Below are positions 9,601 through 17,481 of a stretch of 30,696 bases of DNA, piece by piece. The notes beneath the pieces were generated by a model. It had not been told where the DNA came from, ran no database searches, and saw only the letters and a program-made list of their open reading frames with translations. Position 1 is the first letter of the stretch, and each line of letters starts with the position of its first letter. The DNA is from Gammaproteobacteria bacterium (GTDB lineage Bacteria; Pseudomonadota; Gammaproteobacteria; SZUA-152), in assembly GCA_030613605.1 (NCBI GenBank), contig JAUWLO010000003.1, positions 1 to 30,696 on the forward strand. Reading direction: 5' to 3'. The position numbers and the translations under genes were made by a program.

Positions 9601-12600
9601 CAGAATTTTATTGCATCCGGCTCCGACGGGATTGAAGAGGGTGCAGAAATTGTTGGCGTCTTTCTGGATGAAGCATCGGATGTGCTGGCGAATACCAATG
9701 AATACATGCAGCAATGGGCTGCAAATGTTGGTGACATTGAAATTGTTGCTGAGATACAACGGGCTTTGCACACGATAAAAGGTGGTGCGAGGTTGGCCGG
9801 GCTGGTGGCTGTTGGTGATTTAACTCACGAGCTGGGCTTAGCCCTGGAATCAGTTGTGGAAGGCAGAAAGGAAGTTTCAGAGACGTTACCAGCATTGGTG
9901 CAAAGTGGTCTGGACTGGCTTTTACAGAGCACAAAGATTATTAAAGACGGTGGTGTGGTAGAGCCTGCGGTAGATATTTTGAGTCAGATTGAGGCATTTC
10001 AGTTATCCGAAGTAGATGCGGGTGGTTCGTTGACTTTAGATGTTCCAGAGCTGGATGGCCTGGATATAGAAATTTCTTCAGATGAGGTTGCAGATTTATC
10101 CCCCACTGAAATTATTGAATTAGAAGAGCCCCTGTTTTCTGAAGAGCCGGTGTCAGAGGAACAAGTTTCAGAAGATCTGGTTTCAGACGAGGCTGCAGAT
10201 CTGCCGCCCACTGAGATTATTGAATTAGAAGAGTCTTTGCTCTCTGAAGACTTAGTTTCAGAAGAGCTGGTTTTAGGCGAGGCTGCAGATCTGCCGCCCA
10301 CTGAGATTATTGAATTAGAAGAGCCTTTGCTCTCTGAAGAATTAGTTTCTGAAGAGCTGGTTTCAGAGGAGCAAGTTTCAGAAGAACCTGTCGTAGAAGC
10401 GTTTGAAGAGCTGGATGAGGTTGAGGAAATTCAGGCTCAACCAATAGAAGAACCACAAGAGGCAGTGACAGCCGCAGTTGATTATGATGCTGATTTGCTT
10501 GAAGTCTTCCTTGAAGAAGCGGATGAAATTCAGGAAGAAACTGAACGCGTGCTTTATGAGTGGGCGGGTGATTTTGAAAACACAGAGCACATAGAGAATA
10601 TGCAACGCTCGCTGCACACCCTCAAGGGTGGTGCGCGTATGGCAAACGTGGTGGCTGTTGGTGATCTGGCTCATGCTATGGAGTCATTGCTGGAAAGAGT
10701 TGCTGATGGCCGTATGCCATCTGCGCCGGAATATCCGGATTTAATGCAAACCTGTCATGACTGGATGGTGCGTGCACTAGAGCAGGCTAAAAAACTTCAG
10801 CCTATTATTCCTGCTACTGAATTAGTGGCACAGATTGAGGCTGCTATTAGTGGTAAAAAATATGTACCGCAAGAGCCCGAGGTTGAACAGGAGAAGATTG
10901 CCGAAACAGAAGAAGATAATCTGAAGGTTAAGGCTGATGTGACAGCAATTGATGCCGGGAAAGTGACTACGGCACAAATAATTGATATCGCCCCTGAAGC
11001 GCTATCAGATGAGGAAACGGAAGAAATTACCGACACGATTGCTTTTGGTGATCAGGCGGAATCGAAAATAGAGGAAGTGTCAGCCGCTACAGGCAGTGAT
11101 GAGCAAATACGAGTCCGCTCTGATTTGTTAAACAATCTGGTTAATTACTCCGGTGAGATTAATATATACAACTCACGTATTGCTCAGCAGATTGGTGCTT
11201 CACGCTTTAACCTGACTGAGTTGGCGCAAACGGTGGCACGTTTGCAAAATCAGCTTCGTAATTTTGAGATTGAAACTGAAACTCAAATTATGTATCGCCA
11301 TGAAACAACTTCAGAAGAAGATACTGAAGACTTTGATCCGCTTGAGCTGGATAGATTTTCTAATATGCAGCAGCTGTCACGAGGCATGGCTGAAAGTTTG
11401 GGCGATCTTACCAGTATCCAGAGCTTGCTGGAAAACCAGTCAAGTGAAACAGATGTTTTGTTGTTACAACAACAGCGTGTAACCGGAGAATTGCAGGATG
11501 GTTTGATGCGCACTCGGATGGTGGCATTTTCAAGCGTGTTGCCACGATTACGACGCATTGTCCGTCAAACAAGCAAGGAAGTCGGTAAAAAGGCTGAACT
11601 GCATGTTTCCGGTGATGAGGGCGAGCTGGATCGTAGCCAGCTTAATCGTCTGGTGCCTGCTATTGAACATATACTTCGTAACGCGATTGACCATGGCATT
11701 GAAACACCGGAAGAACGTAAAAAACTGGGTAAGCCAGCTACTGGCAGTATCAATATTACCTTCCATCATGAAGGTTCAGAAATAGTGTTGACCATTAAGG
11801 ATGATGGTCAGGGGCTTAATATTGACGCCCTGCGCAAGAAGGCAGTTGAAAAGGGCCGCATGCTGGAAGATGCGGATTTGTCTGATACCGAAATTATGGA
11901 ATTTATTCTTGAGGCCGGATTCAGTACAGCAGACAAAGTTACCCAGATATCCGGGCGTGGTGTAGGTATGGATGTTGTGAATACCGAAATCAAGCAGCTG
12001 GGTGGCACATTACATATTGATTCAAAAGCAGGAAAAGGCAGTACGTTTAAATTGCATTTGCCTTTAACCGTGCTGGTTAACCAGGCACTAATGGTACAGT
12101 CAGGCGATGCAACCTATGCTATCCAGCTGCCTAATATTGAACATGTGGTGCGTTTGGGTATTGATGAGCTGAAACCATTGATTGAGAACGATCAATCTGT
12201 TTTTGAATATGCAGGAGCTCAATACCAGTATCTAAATTTGGCTACGGTACTTCAGGGCACGGAACCACAATTACCGGAAAAGCGGCAACGGGTTCCCATG
12301 ATGTTGATGCGTAGCGCAGACCACCGCGTCGCCCTGCAGGTTGACCATCTTATTGGGCGCCAGGAAATTGTTATTAAATCAGTGGGGCCGCAGTTGAGCT
12401 CTGTTGGTGTGTTGTCGGGTGCGACTATCCTGCCTGATGGTGAGGTAGCCTTAATTCTTGATATTGGCAATCTTGTTCGCTCAGCTCTCGCTCAGCAACA
12501 TGGCAAGGCAGTACCGTTGTTGCCGACGGTTGAGGAAGCAGCCGAGGAAGAGCGCGTCCTTACTATTATGATAGTGGATGACTCTATCACTGTGCGTAAG

Positions 12601-12930
12601 GTTACCGAGCGCCTGCTTAACCGTTATGAATACAATATCATTACGGCCAAAGACGGTGTTGATGCACTCACTGTTTTGCTGGATCAAATTCCCGATGTAA
12701 TGTTGCTTGATGTGGAAATGCCGCGTATGGACGGCTATGAGCTTGCAACCACGATGCGTAATGATTCACGCCTGAAAGATATTCCAATCATTATGATTAC
12801 CTCTCGTACTGGCGACAAACACCGTCAGCGTGCAATGGATATCGGCGTTAATATGTATATGGGCAAGCCATATCAGGAGCAAGACCTTATTGAAAACATT
12901 TGTACCTTAACGGGAACAGAAAAGGGTTAG
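6691..12930 (+). CDS. chpA: Hybrid chemosensory histidine kinase ChpA
   Basis: Central CheA-type kinase of the Pil-Chp system, predicted to phosphorylate PilG and PilH. It has 2079 residues (Pseudomonas about 2470). Domains: a FimL-like N-terminal part with a phosphotransfer-like helix bearing His49 (LHQVLGTLQM) and two degenerate copies without the His (near 340-375 and 490-510); four canonical HPt modules with His703 (HTLKGSGRLAG), His876 (HTLHGSARMAG), His1027 (HTIKGGARLAG) and His1309 (HTLKGGARMAN); an acidic repeat linker (about 1130-1235); dimerisation and ATPase domains (about 1471-1785) with N-box His1660/Asn1664/Asp1667, G1 DDGQG (1704-1708) and G2 GRGVGM (1755-1760); a CheW domain (about 1790-1940); and a C-terminal receiver with Asp1963/1964, phosphoacceptor Asp2007 and Lys2059. 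So all kinase boxes are intact. The ribosome site is weak (GAAG). chpB starts 18 bp after the stop. Confidence 0.97.
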   Translation: MAEQFDYATLKWIKDEIQESLNQTQQALEAFIEDPSDTTQIRFCAAYLHQVLGTLQMVEIYGAALLAEEMEKVANALLNEQIQQKNDAFDVLIRAIIQLPAYLEGLERGQADMPVVLTPLLNDLRAARGEPLLSENAFFSPDINTPPPKKHLSSGKEYPEIQVYARKLRPVYQVALLGWFRGENLDSSLKKLSAVLSELQNASTLDATQRLWWVSGGIPEALLDDGLETSVSVKMLMGKVDREIKKLIDHGEDAIVAEAPVELLKNCLYYVGLSKSNGPRVSALKQAFDLDRLLPYSGDVDQAMDDLKGSTNEIMDNVSLVIKEDLLHVKDQLDIFVRSPERNLDDLVALGEVLNRTADTLAMLSLADLRKVIQDQVTNIEKLVVDATDPGDNALMEIASALLYVESSLDTLKESNRKHSESEAPDLAIHDEDGGEGSVVLLPPSEQSQITSMVIKEAREVLADVKEGFNTFAIEPERTDAIADSPAKLLQIQGALAVMNYDRAANLLGAAIAYISKDMLANQENVDASKLDILADAITSIEYYLEAIEEGRGQPENVLAVAEISVEQLGYPVSGEYSISGSAISDAVDANNIFEDVTPDDEIEFDFSEEPELLAEGNEEVDEVTIETEEPVAEPEVNIEIDSMLLAEGPDDEYLDEDIDDEILEIFVEEADEVLGIMTDCLHAWRADNADQKSLETLRRSYHTLKGSGRLAGAMVMGEFAWAMENMLNRVMEGKVETSPSMFKLMEQAEVTLKRLLAHLKGETDQRPPVKRLQDLAIAFTDGKEFSVKEVLPVVAHLAEVQADTGQSDLSADTPVASEDLNEPTEPEAAPAVDPVLAQVFRKETVTHLAALNEYLSEFGGLDEAPVNDAVHRALHTLHGSARMAGVDSIAEISEPMDRLVRAMHEREIKLDVIGLTLLQEFTVGVEALAENFESGQAGIADYSELLGRIASLHEQVLAVPVPESETGNIQNFIASGSDGIEEGAEIVGVFLDEASDVLANTNEYMQQWAANVGDIEIVAEIQRALHTIKGGARLAGLVAVGDLTHELGLALESVVEGRKEVSETLPALVQSGLDWLLQSTKIIKDGGVVEPAVDILSQIEAFQLSEVDAGGSLTLDVPELDGLDIEISSDEVADLSPTEIIELEEPLFSEEPVSEEQVSEDLVSDEAADLPPTEIIELEESLLSEDLVSEELVLGEAADLPPTEIIELEEPLLSEELVSEELVSEEQVSEEPVVEAFEELDEVEEIQAQPIEEPQEAVTAAVDYDADLLEVFLEEADEIQEETERVLYEWAGDFENTEHIENMQRSLHTLKGGARMANVVAVGDLAHAMESLLERVADGRMPSAPEYPDLMQTCHDWMVRALEQAKKLQPIIPATELVAQIEAAISGKKYVPQEPEVEQEKIAETEEDNLKVKADVTAIDAGKVTTAQIIDIAPEALSDEETEEITDTIAFGDQAESKIEEVSAATGSDEQIRVRSDLLNNLVNYSGEINIYNSRIAQQIGASRFNLTELAQTVARLQNQLRNFEIETETQIMYRHETTSEEDTEDFDPLELDRFSNMQQLSRGMAESLGDLTSIQSLLENQSSETDVLLLQQQRVTGELQDGLMRTRMVAFSSVLPRLRRIVRQTSKEVGKKAELHVSGDEGELDRSQLNRLVPAIEHILRNAIDHGIETPEERKKLGKPATGSINITFHHEGSEIVLTIKDDGQGLNIDALRKKAVEKGRMLEDADLSDTEIMEFILEAGFSTADKVTQISGRGVGMDVVNTEIKQLGGTLHIDSKAGKGSTFKLHLPLTVLVNQALMVQSGDATYAIQLPNIEHVVRLGIDELKPLIENDQSVFEYAGAQYQYLNLATVLQGTEPQLPEKRQRVPMMLMRSADHRVALQVDHLIGRQEIVIKSVGPQLSSVGVLSGATILPDGEVALILDIGNLVRSALAQQHGKAVPLLPTVEEAAEEERVLTIMIVDDSITVRKVTERLLNRYEYNIITAKDGVDALTVLLDQIPDVMLLDVEMPRMDGYELATTMRNDSRLKDIPIIMITSRTGDKHRQRAMDIGVNMYMGKPYQEQDLIENICTLTGTEKG
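10084..10395 (+). repeat. In-frame tandem repeats coding an acidic linker in chpA
   Basis: Three copies of a unit begin at 10084, 10189 and 10279, with periods of 105 and 90 bp, both multiples of three. Each encodes (E/D)(E/V)AADLPPTEIIELEE followed by short SEE(L/P/Q)VSEE steps. Copies two and three are nearly identical at the DNA level over their first 40 bases or so, which points to recent duplication. Within each unit a smaller five-residue (15-bp) SEEXV step repeats. The product is an acidic, probably disordered, spacer between the third and fourth canonical HPt domains. Confidence 0.85.
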
Positions 12931-12948
12931 CAATTAGCCCCGGTTTAT

Positions 12949-14118
12949 ATGTCGGCTAACCAAACAAATACCCGGGTTGCCATTATGGCGACATCTGAGC
13001 ATAGCCAGGATCATCTTTCTATTTTACTTGGTGATGCTGGGCTGGATGTGGTTATGCATGAATCAGCCGGTGACGGATTCCTCCAACAGTTAGAAAAAGT
13101 TCCAGCAGATGTTTTGCTGGTTGATTTTTGTGATGATACTGATTCGGAAGTTGAAGTTATCCAGACCCTGCTTGATTATGATTCTCTGCCCATTTTATTT
13201 AATGACAGCAGCAAAGATGGTGGAGAAACAAATTCTGCATGGGCAAAAAAACTGGCTCATAAGCTGATGAAAATGGCTGAGAATTTTGAGCCAGTTCCAG
13301 ATCTACAATCAGAATTGAAATCAGTTGCAATAAAATCCGCTGAAATTGAGGTTGAGAAAAATAAGAAAACGCCTGAAAAAAATGAGCCGGGTGTTGGGTT
13401 TTCCGCAGGTGTAGTGCCAGTAGTTCCGGAGCCAGCGGTAAAAGTAGAAGTTGAATTTGATAATAGTTTTGAGGGTTATCCTCAGCAAAATACTGTTGTC
13501 AGCACAACCGCTATAGAAACTGAACCCACTCTTTCCGATCCTCCTGAAGGCGCCGCAATAAATGTTTGGGTACTGGGAGCCTCATTGGGCGGTCCACAGG
13601 CAGTAAGACAGTTTGTTATGGCCATAAAAGAGGATTTACCGGTAGCATTTATTCTGGCTCAGCACATTGGCGCGAATCACATGTCATTGTTGGCTGAGCA
13701 GTTAAACCGGGTAACAAGCTTCAAAGTATTTACTGGTTATACCGGGCATATGATTCGTCATCGTGAAATAATATTGGCACCTGCGGGTAAACAAATAAAA
13801 ATAACAGATGATGGTTATATTGCCTTGAAAGATGAACCGCCTAATACGCTTTATTCACCCTGTATTAACGATGTTATCGCGGCCGTAGCAGAGCGTTATG
13901 CAAATATGGCGGGTACGATTGTGTTTAGCGGTATGGGTGATGATGGAGCTTCAGGCTGTCGCTCGATGGCTGATCATGGTGGGGTTGTCTGGGCGCAAGA
14001 CGTTGACAGTTGTGTTATTAGCAGCATGCCTGATCAGGCGCGAAAGACGGGTAATGTCACTTTTAGTGCTGACCCACGCAAATTAGCTGATGAACTATAT
14101 GCATACTATGACGAATAG
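12949..14118 (+). CDS. chpB: CheB-family protein-glutamate methylesterase ChpB
   Basis: Predicted to remove methyl groups from PilJ, opposing PilK. 389 residues. The N-terminal 100 residues look like a receiver fold (DVLLVDFCDD around a possible acceptor Asp) but lack a clear acidic pair and the C-terminal Lys, so it is probably a degenerate receiver. A charged, variable linker covers about 105-200. The C-terminal CheB domain (about 203-387) has the catalytic Ser212 in GASLGGPQA, His239 in AQHIGANH and Asp332 in GMGDDGASG, plus the TPYSPSID-like block TLYSPCINDV. The start is the ATG 18 bp after chpA; the two genes are certainly cotranscribed. Confidence 0.92.
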   Translation: MSANQTNTRVAIMATSEHSQDHLSILLGDAGLDVVMHESAGDGFLQQLEKVPADVLLVDFCDDTDSEVEVIQTLLDYDSLPILFNDSSKDGGETNSAWAKKLAHKLMKMAENFEPVPDLQSELKSVAIKSAEIEVEKNKKTPEKNEPGVGFSAGVVPVVPEPAVKVEVEFDNSFEGYPQQNTVVSTTAIETEPTLSDPPEGAAINVWVLGASLGGPQAVRQFVMAIKEDLPVAFILAQHIGANHMSLLAEQLNRVTSFKVFTGYTGHMIRHREIILAPAGKQIKITDDGYIALKDEPPNTLYSPCINDVIAAVAERYANMAGTIVFSGMGDDGASGCRSMADHGGVVWAQDVDSCVISSMPDQARKTGNVTFSADPRKLADELYAYYDE

Positions 14119-14186
14119 CTTTTCGTAAAAAAAATCAGGTTAAATAAAATACTGCTAAATGAAACGGCAATTAGAGAGAAAACATT

Positions 14187-14666
14187 ATGGCACAGACTGA
14201 AAGTATTGTTCGTACACAAATTATCCCTCTTACCGGCATGAATCTGGTGTTACCTAACACAAGTATTGCCGAAGTGATTAATTACAGTACACCCACGACG
14301 GTAAAAGGTGCGCCTGACTGGTATCTTGGTACGGTGAACTGGCGCGGGATTAATATTCCTCTTGTTTCATTTGAGAAAGCGAATGAAGTTAAGGCCGCCA
14401 GGAAATCAAAATTAACCCGAATTGCTGTCCTTAATGGGGTTTCCGGAAATGATAAATTATCATTTTATGGGGTTGTAGTGCAGGGTATTCCCCGTCTGGT
14501 TTCTCTGGAGGAGTCCAGCATTCAGGAAGCTAATAGTTCTACAACAAAATTGCCACTGGCTTTATCTCAGGTGACTATTGCCGATCAGGAAGCGGTCATT
14601 CCGGATCAGATTAAAATTGAAAAATTACTCAAGCAGTCGGGTGCGGAAGTAAGCCACATCAGCTGA
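14187..14666 (+). CDS. chpC: CheW-like protein ChpC
   Basis: Second CheW-type adaptor of the Pil-Chp cluster; in Pseudomonas ChpC links further chemoreceptor input to ChpA. 159 residues (Pseudomonas about 168). A CheW fold covers most of the protein: MNLVLPNTSIAEVINYSTP, APDWYLGTVNWRGINIPLVSFE with the conserved W-R-G, and FYGVVVQGIPRLV. AGAGAG about 10 nt before the ATG is an acceptable ribosome site. Last gene of the cluster here; homologues of Pseudomonas chpD and chpE do not follow. Confidence 0.9.
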   Translation: MAQTESIVRTQIIPLTGMNLVLPNTSIAEVINYSTPTTVKGAPDWYLGTVNWRGINIPLVSFEKANEVKAARKSKLTRIAVLNGVSGNDKLSFYGVVVQGIPRLVSLEESSIQEANSSTTKLPLALSQVTIADQEAVIPDQIKIEKLLKQSGAEVSHIS

Positions 14667-14693
14667 GAACTTATACTTTTAGGAATGTAAAAA

Positions 14694-14716
14694 AACGGCC
14701 TTGGGGAAAGGCCGTT
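14694..14716 (-). terminator. Intrinsic terminator downstream of recG
   Basis: Arms AACGGCCTT (14694-14702) and AAGGCCGTT (14708-14716) form a perfect 9-bp stem with a five-base loop. On the minus strand the stem is followed by a run of seven T, the standard intrinsic terminator. On the plus strand there is no T-run, so chpC transcripts are probably not stopped efficiently by it. It lies about 110 bp after the recG stop codon. Confidence 0.85.
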
Positions 14717-14722
14717 GAAATA

Positions 14723-14758
14723 AACCACCACCTGAGAGGGAGGAAATTGATGGTGGTT
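14723..14758. repeat. Inverted repeat between chpC and recG
   Basis: AACCACCA (14723-14730) and TGGTGGTT (14751-14758) are perfect 8-bp complements with a 20-base loop. No T-run follows on either strand. It may be a transcript-stabilising or convergent-terminator hairpin, or chance. Confidence 0.4.
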
Positions 14759-14825
14759 AAGATAATATGTAGACGTTAAGGTTTGAATAGTCAAGAAAAT
14801 CACTAAGGTATTAGCGCTAAAGTGG

Positions 14826-16979
14826 TTAAACCTCCTTATAGCGCAGTCCATCACCCAACCAGCGTTTGATGATCGGCGTTACGTGCTGAGGAAAATCGCT
14901 AAGAATTTTTTCTGCGCAAAGGGCTATGCGAGGCAGTAATTCCTGGTCGCGCTGAAAGTCTGCGATACGAAGATTCACCAGGCCAGTCTGGCGGGTGCCT
15001 AATAATTCACCAGGTCCGCGAATTTCCAGATCACGCTGTGCAATTACGAATCCGTCGTTAGTTTCTCGCATGGTCGCCAGTCGAGCCTTTCCAGTTTTGG
15101 ACAGTTGTGTACCATATAACAAGACACAGTTGCTTTGTTGTGCCCCCCGACCAACACGTCCGCGTAACTGGTGCAGTTGCGAGAGCCCCAGTCGCTCAGC
15201 ATTGTCGATGATCATCAGTGAGGCATTGGGAACGTCCACGCCGACCTCGATCACGGTGGTGGCGACCAGTAAATCAATATCCCCCGCTTTGAACGCCGCC
15301 ATGACGCGTTCTTTTTCAATAGCCTTAAGTCGGCCATGAATTAAACCGGTGCGTACATCAGGCAGTGCATGATGCAGGCTTTCGGCCGTCTCCTGTGCCG
15401 CCTGGCATTGCAGGTTTTCGGATTCCTCTATCAGTGGGCAAACCCAGTAGGTTTGTCGCCCATCCCGGCAAGCCTTGTGGACACGGGATACCACCTCATC
15501 TCGACGTTGTTCAGAAATAACCACGGTTTCCACCGGTGTCCTCCCGGGTGGTAACTCATCAATGATTGAAAGATCAAGATCCGCATAGGCAGACTGCGCC
15601 AGCGTTCGGGGGATTGGGGTGGCTGTCATGATCAACTGGTGCGGAAATTGTTGTTGATGTCCTGTTGTAGAGTGTTGCTCGGTTGATTGTGAGCTGGCTC
15701 CCTTTTCGCGTAGCGCTAGTCTTTGATGCACGCCAAAACGGTGTTGTTCATCAATGATAACCAGTCCCAGCTGATCAAAAATAACTTCATCCTGAAACAG
15801 GGCCTGGGTTCCGATGATCACTTGTGCATCACCGTTACCAATTGCTGCCAGTGCCGCAGTTCTGGCCTTGCCTTTGGTTTTGCCTGAAAGCCATTGCACC
15901 GATATATCCATGGGCTCAAACCAGAGGCTAAAACTCAGGCGGTGTTGTTCTGCCAGCAGCTCCGTTGGTGCCATTATGGCGACCTGATAACCCGCTTCCA
16001 CAGCCTTGAGTGCAGCAAGTGCCGCCACAATGGTTTTGCCACTGCCAACATCACCCTGCACCAATCGCTGCATCGGCGTGGCCTGGTTAAGATCATGACT
16101 TATTTCCCTGTTAACGCGAAGCTGGGCATGGGTCAGGGTAAATGGTAATTGCTTTAATAAAGCTCGGGACAATTTGTCCTGACTTTGCAGAGAAGGGGCC
16201 GCATGCTTTTTGTGTTGCGCACGTAATTGCTTGAGACTTAACTGTTGCGCCAGTAATTCTTCAAATGCCAACCGCTGTTGAGTTGGGTGAGTGCCTGCCA
16301 TAAGTGTATGAAGCGGTGCGTCAGGGGGTGGGTGGTGAACGAAATACAGCGCCTCTTTCAATGGAGGAAAGCCTTCGTGCTGGATAACTTCGGCTGGCAG
16401 TAACTCGTTTAGATGTTGTTCAAAAAGAGCTGGACTGGATAAAACCGTGTCGATAAAAGAGCGTAATTTTAATTGACCCAGGCCATCGGTGACCGGATAA
16501 ACCGCTGTGAGGTGTTCCTCGCTTGTTAAGGGTGTATTTTTGTCAATTAAACGGTATTCCGGATGAATCACTTCCAGTTTGCCAGCGTTGCCTCGAATTT
16601 CTCCAAAGCACTGTATCCATGCGCCACGTTCTAGCCCTGCCTGTTGTTTAACGCTGAAATAAAAAAAACGTAAGGTAATCGAGCCCGTGCCATCAGATAT
16701 GCGAGATAACAGCATGCGGCGACGGCCATATTTAATTTCGGTTAACTGGATTTCGCCACGGAAAGTGACCTCATCGCCGGCGCGCAGACTGCCTATGGGG
16801 GATAATCGGGTACGGTCCTGGTAGCGTATGGGTAGATGGAATAACAAGTCCTGAATTGAATAAATACCCAGGCGCCCTAGTTTTTCCTCAACACCCGGGC
16901 CTATGCCCCTGATCTGTGTCAGAGAGGGTGGTGGCTTCTGTGCATTAATATTGTGTGGAATAGTGGGAGATGAATTCAA
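14826..16979 (-). CDS. recG: ATP-dependent DNA helicase RecG
   Basis: Reverses stalled replication forks and migrates branched recombination intermediates in the cytoplasm. 717 residues (E. coli 693). Seen: an N-terminal wedge/OB region (about 20-190, with the helix-hairpin-like IRGIGPGVEEKLGRLGI and LLFHLPIRYQDRT), helicase motif I GDVGSGKT (309-316), motif II DEQH (410-413), motif III TATPIPRTLA, and motif VI QLRGRVGR, followed by the RecG C-terminal block. A short Ser/Gln/His-rich insertion sits between motifs II and III (SSQSTEQHSTTGHQQQ), which adds length but breaks no motif. In relatives recG lies near spoT and ridA or trmH; here about 12 kb of cytochrome genes lie between them. Confidence 0.97.
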   Translation of the reverse strand: MNSSPTIPHNINAQKPPPSLTQIRGIGPGVEEKLGRLGIYSIQDLLFHLPIRYQDRTRLSPIGSLRAGDEVTFRGEIQLTEIKYGRRRMLLSRISDGTGSITLRFFYFSVKQQAGLERGAWIQCFGEIRGNAGKLEVIHPEYRLIDKNTPLTSEEHLTAVYPVTDGLGQLKLRSFIDTVLSSPALFEQHLNELLPAEVIQHEGFPPLKEALYFVHHPPPDAPLHTLMAGTHPTQQRLAFEELLAQQLSLKQLRAQHKKHAAPSLQSQDKLSRALLKQLPFTLTHAQLRVNREISHDLNQATPMQRLVQGDVGSGKTIVAALAALKAVEAGYQVAIMAPTELLAEQHRLSFSLWFEPMDISVQWLSGKTKGKARTAALAAIGNGDAQVIIGTQALFQDEVIFDQLGLVIIDEQHRFGVHQRLALREKGASSQSTEQHSTTGHQQQFPHQLIMTATPIPRTLAQSAYADLDLSIIDELPPGRTPVETVVISEQRRDEVVSRVHKACRDGRQTYWVCPLIEESENLQCQAAQETAESLHHALPDVRTGLIHGRLKAIEKERVMAAFKAGDIDLLVATTVIEVGVDVPNASLMIIDNAERLGLSQLHQLRGRVGRGAQQSNCVLLYGTQLSKTGKARLATMRETNDGFVIAQRDLEIRGPGELLGTRQTGLVNLRIADFQRDQELLPRIALCAEKILSDFPQHVTPIIKRWLGDGLRYKEV

Positions 16980-17021
16980 TTCATATCAGCCGGTAATTTT
17001 TGTTATTACTGTAATCCTGTT

Positions 17022-17039
17022 GATGTGATTGTACACATC
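17022..17039. promoter_or_regulatory. Inverted repeat in the recG upstream region
   Basis: GATGTG (17022-17027) and CACATC (17034-17039) are 6-bp inverted arms around ATTGTA, 43 bp upstream of recG. On the minus strand the centre reads TACAAT, which resembles a -10 hexamer, although no good -35 is seen 17 bp before it. It may be the recG promoter or an operator over it. The half-site spacing does not match CRP (TGTGA-N6-TCACA). Confidence 0.3.
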
Positions 17040-17083
17040 GCTGGCCAATGAATAAAAATAGATTTTACAGGCCTTATAATAGA

Positions 17084-17109
17084 AATGGGCCGGTATTAGC
17101 CGGCCCATT
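17084..17109 (-). terminator. Hairpin downstream of the c553-like cytochrome gene
   Basis: AATGGGCCGG (17084-17093) and CCGGCCCATT (17100-17109) form a perfect 10-bp G/C-rich stem with a six-base loop, 25 bp past the stop of the minus-strand cytochrome gene. The following minus-strand sequence (TCTATTATAA) is only weakly T-rich, so termination strength is uncertain. Confidence 0.7.
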
Positions 17110-17134
17110 CGTGCTGCTTTGTATGTGAGTATGC

Positions 17135-17443
17135 TTATTTAACGCTGCTGTAAAAAGCGGCCAGGTCGGCAATATCACCGTCGCTTAGGCCAGAGACCAT
17201 GGAACTCATCATTGGGTCTTTGCGTTGACCATCACGGTAAGCCTTGGTGGCCTTCACCAGATAAGCTTCTTTCTGGCCAGCCAGGTTCGGGTTGGCAGGG
17301 TTAGTGCTACGACCGTTCATGCCGTGGCAGCCCGTGCAGCTTGCGCTTTTTGCCTTGCCGGCAGCGGCATCGCCTCCCGCCATGACATTCATTGATAATG
17401 ATAGAGCAGCAGCAGTTATAGTCAGCTTAATTATTGATTTCAT
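17135..17443 (-). CDS. Small periplasmic class I cytochrome c (c553-like)
   Basis: Soluble electron carrier in the periplasm. The 102 residues start with a Sec signal peptide (about 1-22, ending VMA). The haem motif CTGCH is at 36-40, followed by the c553/c4-type pattern G-x-NG...P-N-LAGQ...Y and a Met-rich DPMMSSMV segment that supplies the axial Met. The frame stays open upstream to 17575, but the ATG at 17443 is chosen: it has GGAGAG about 7 nt before it and is followed directly by the signal peptide. It begins 38 bp after the stop of the membrane cytochrome gene 17482-18258 and is probably its operon partner and electron acceptor. A hairpin follows its stop. Confidence 0.9.
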   Translation of the reverse strand: MKSIIKLTITAAALSLSMNVMAGGDAAAGKAKSASCTGCHGMNGRSTNPANPNLAGQKEAYLVKATKAYRDGQRKDPMMSSMVSGLSDGDIADLAAFYSSVK

Positions 17444-17481
17444 ATTTACTCTCCAGTTTTTGTTGTTAGTGTATATAGCGC

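Noticed and set aside
17021..17040. CRP-like site before recG
   Set aside because: The half-sites are two bases too close for the TGTGA-N6-TCACA consensus; kept only as a generic inverted repeat.
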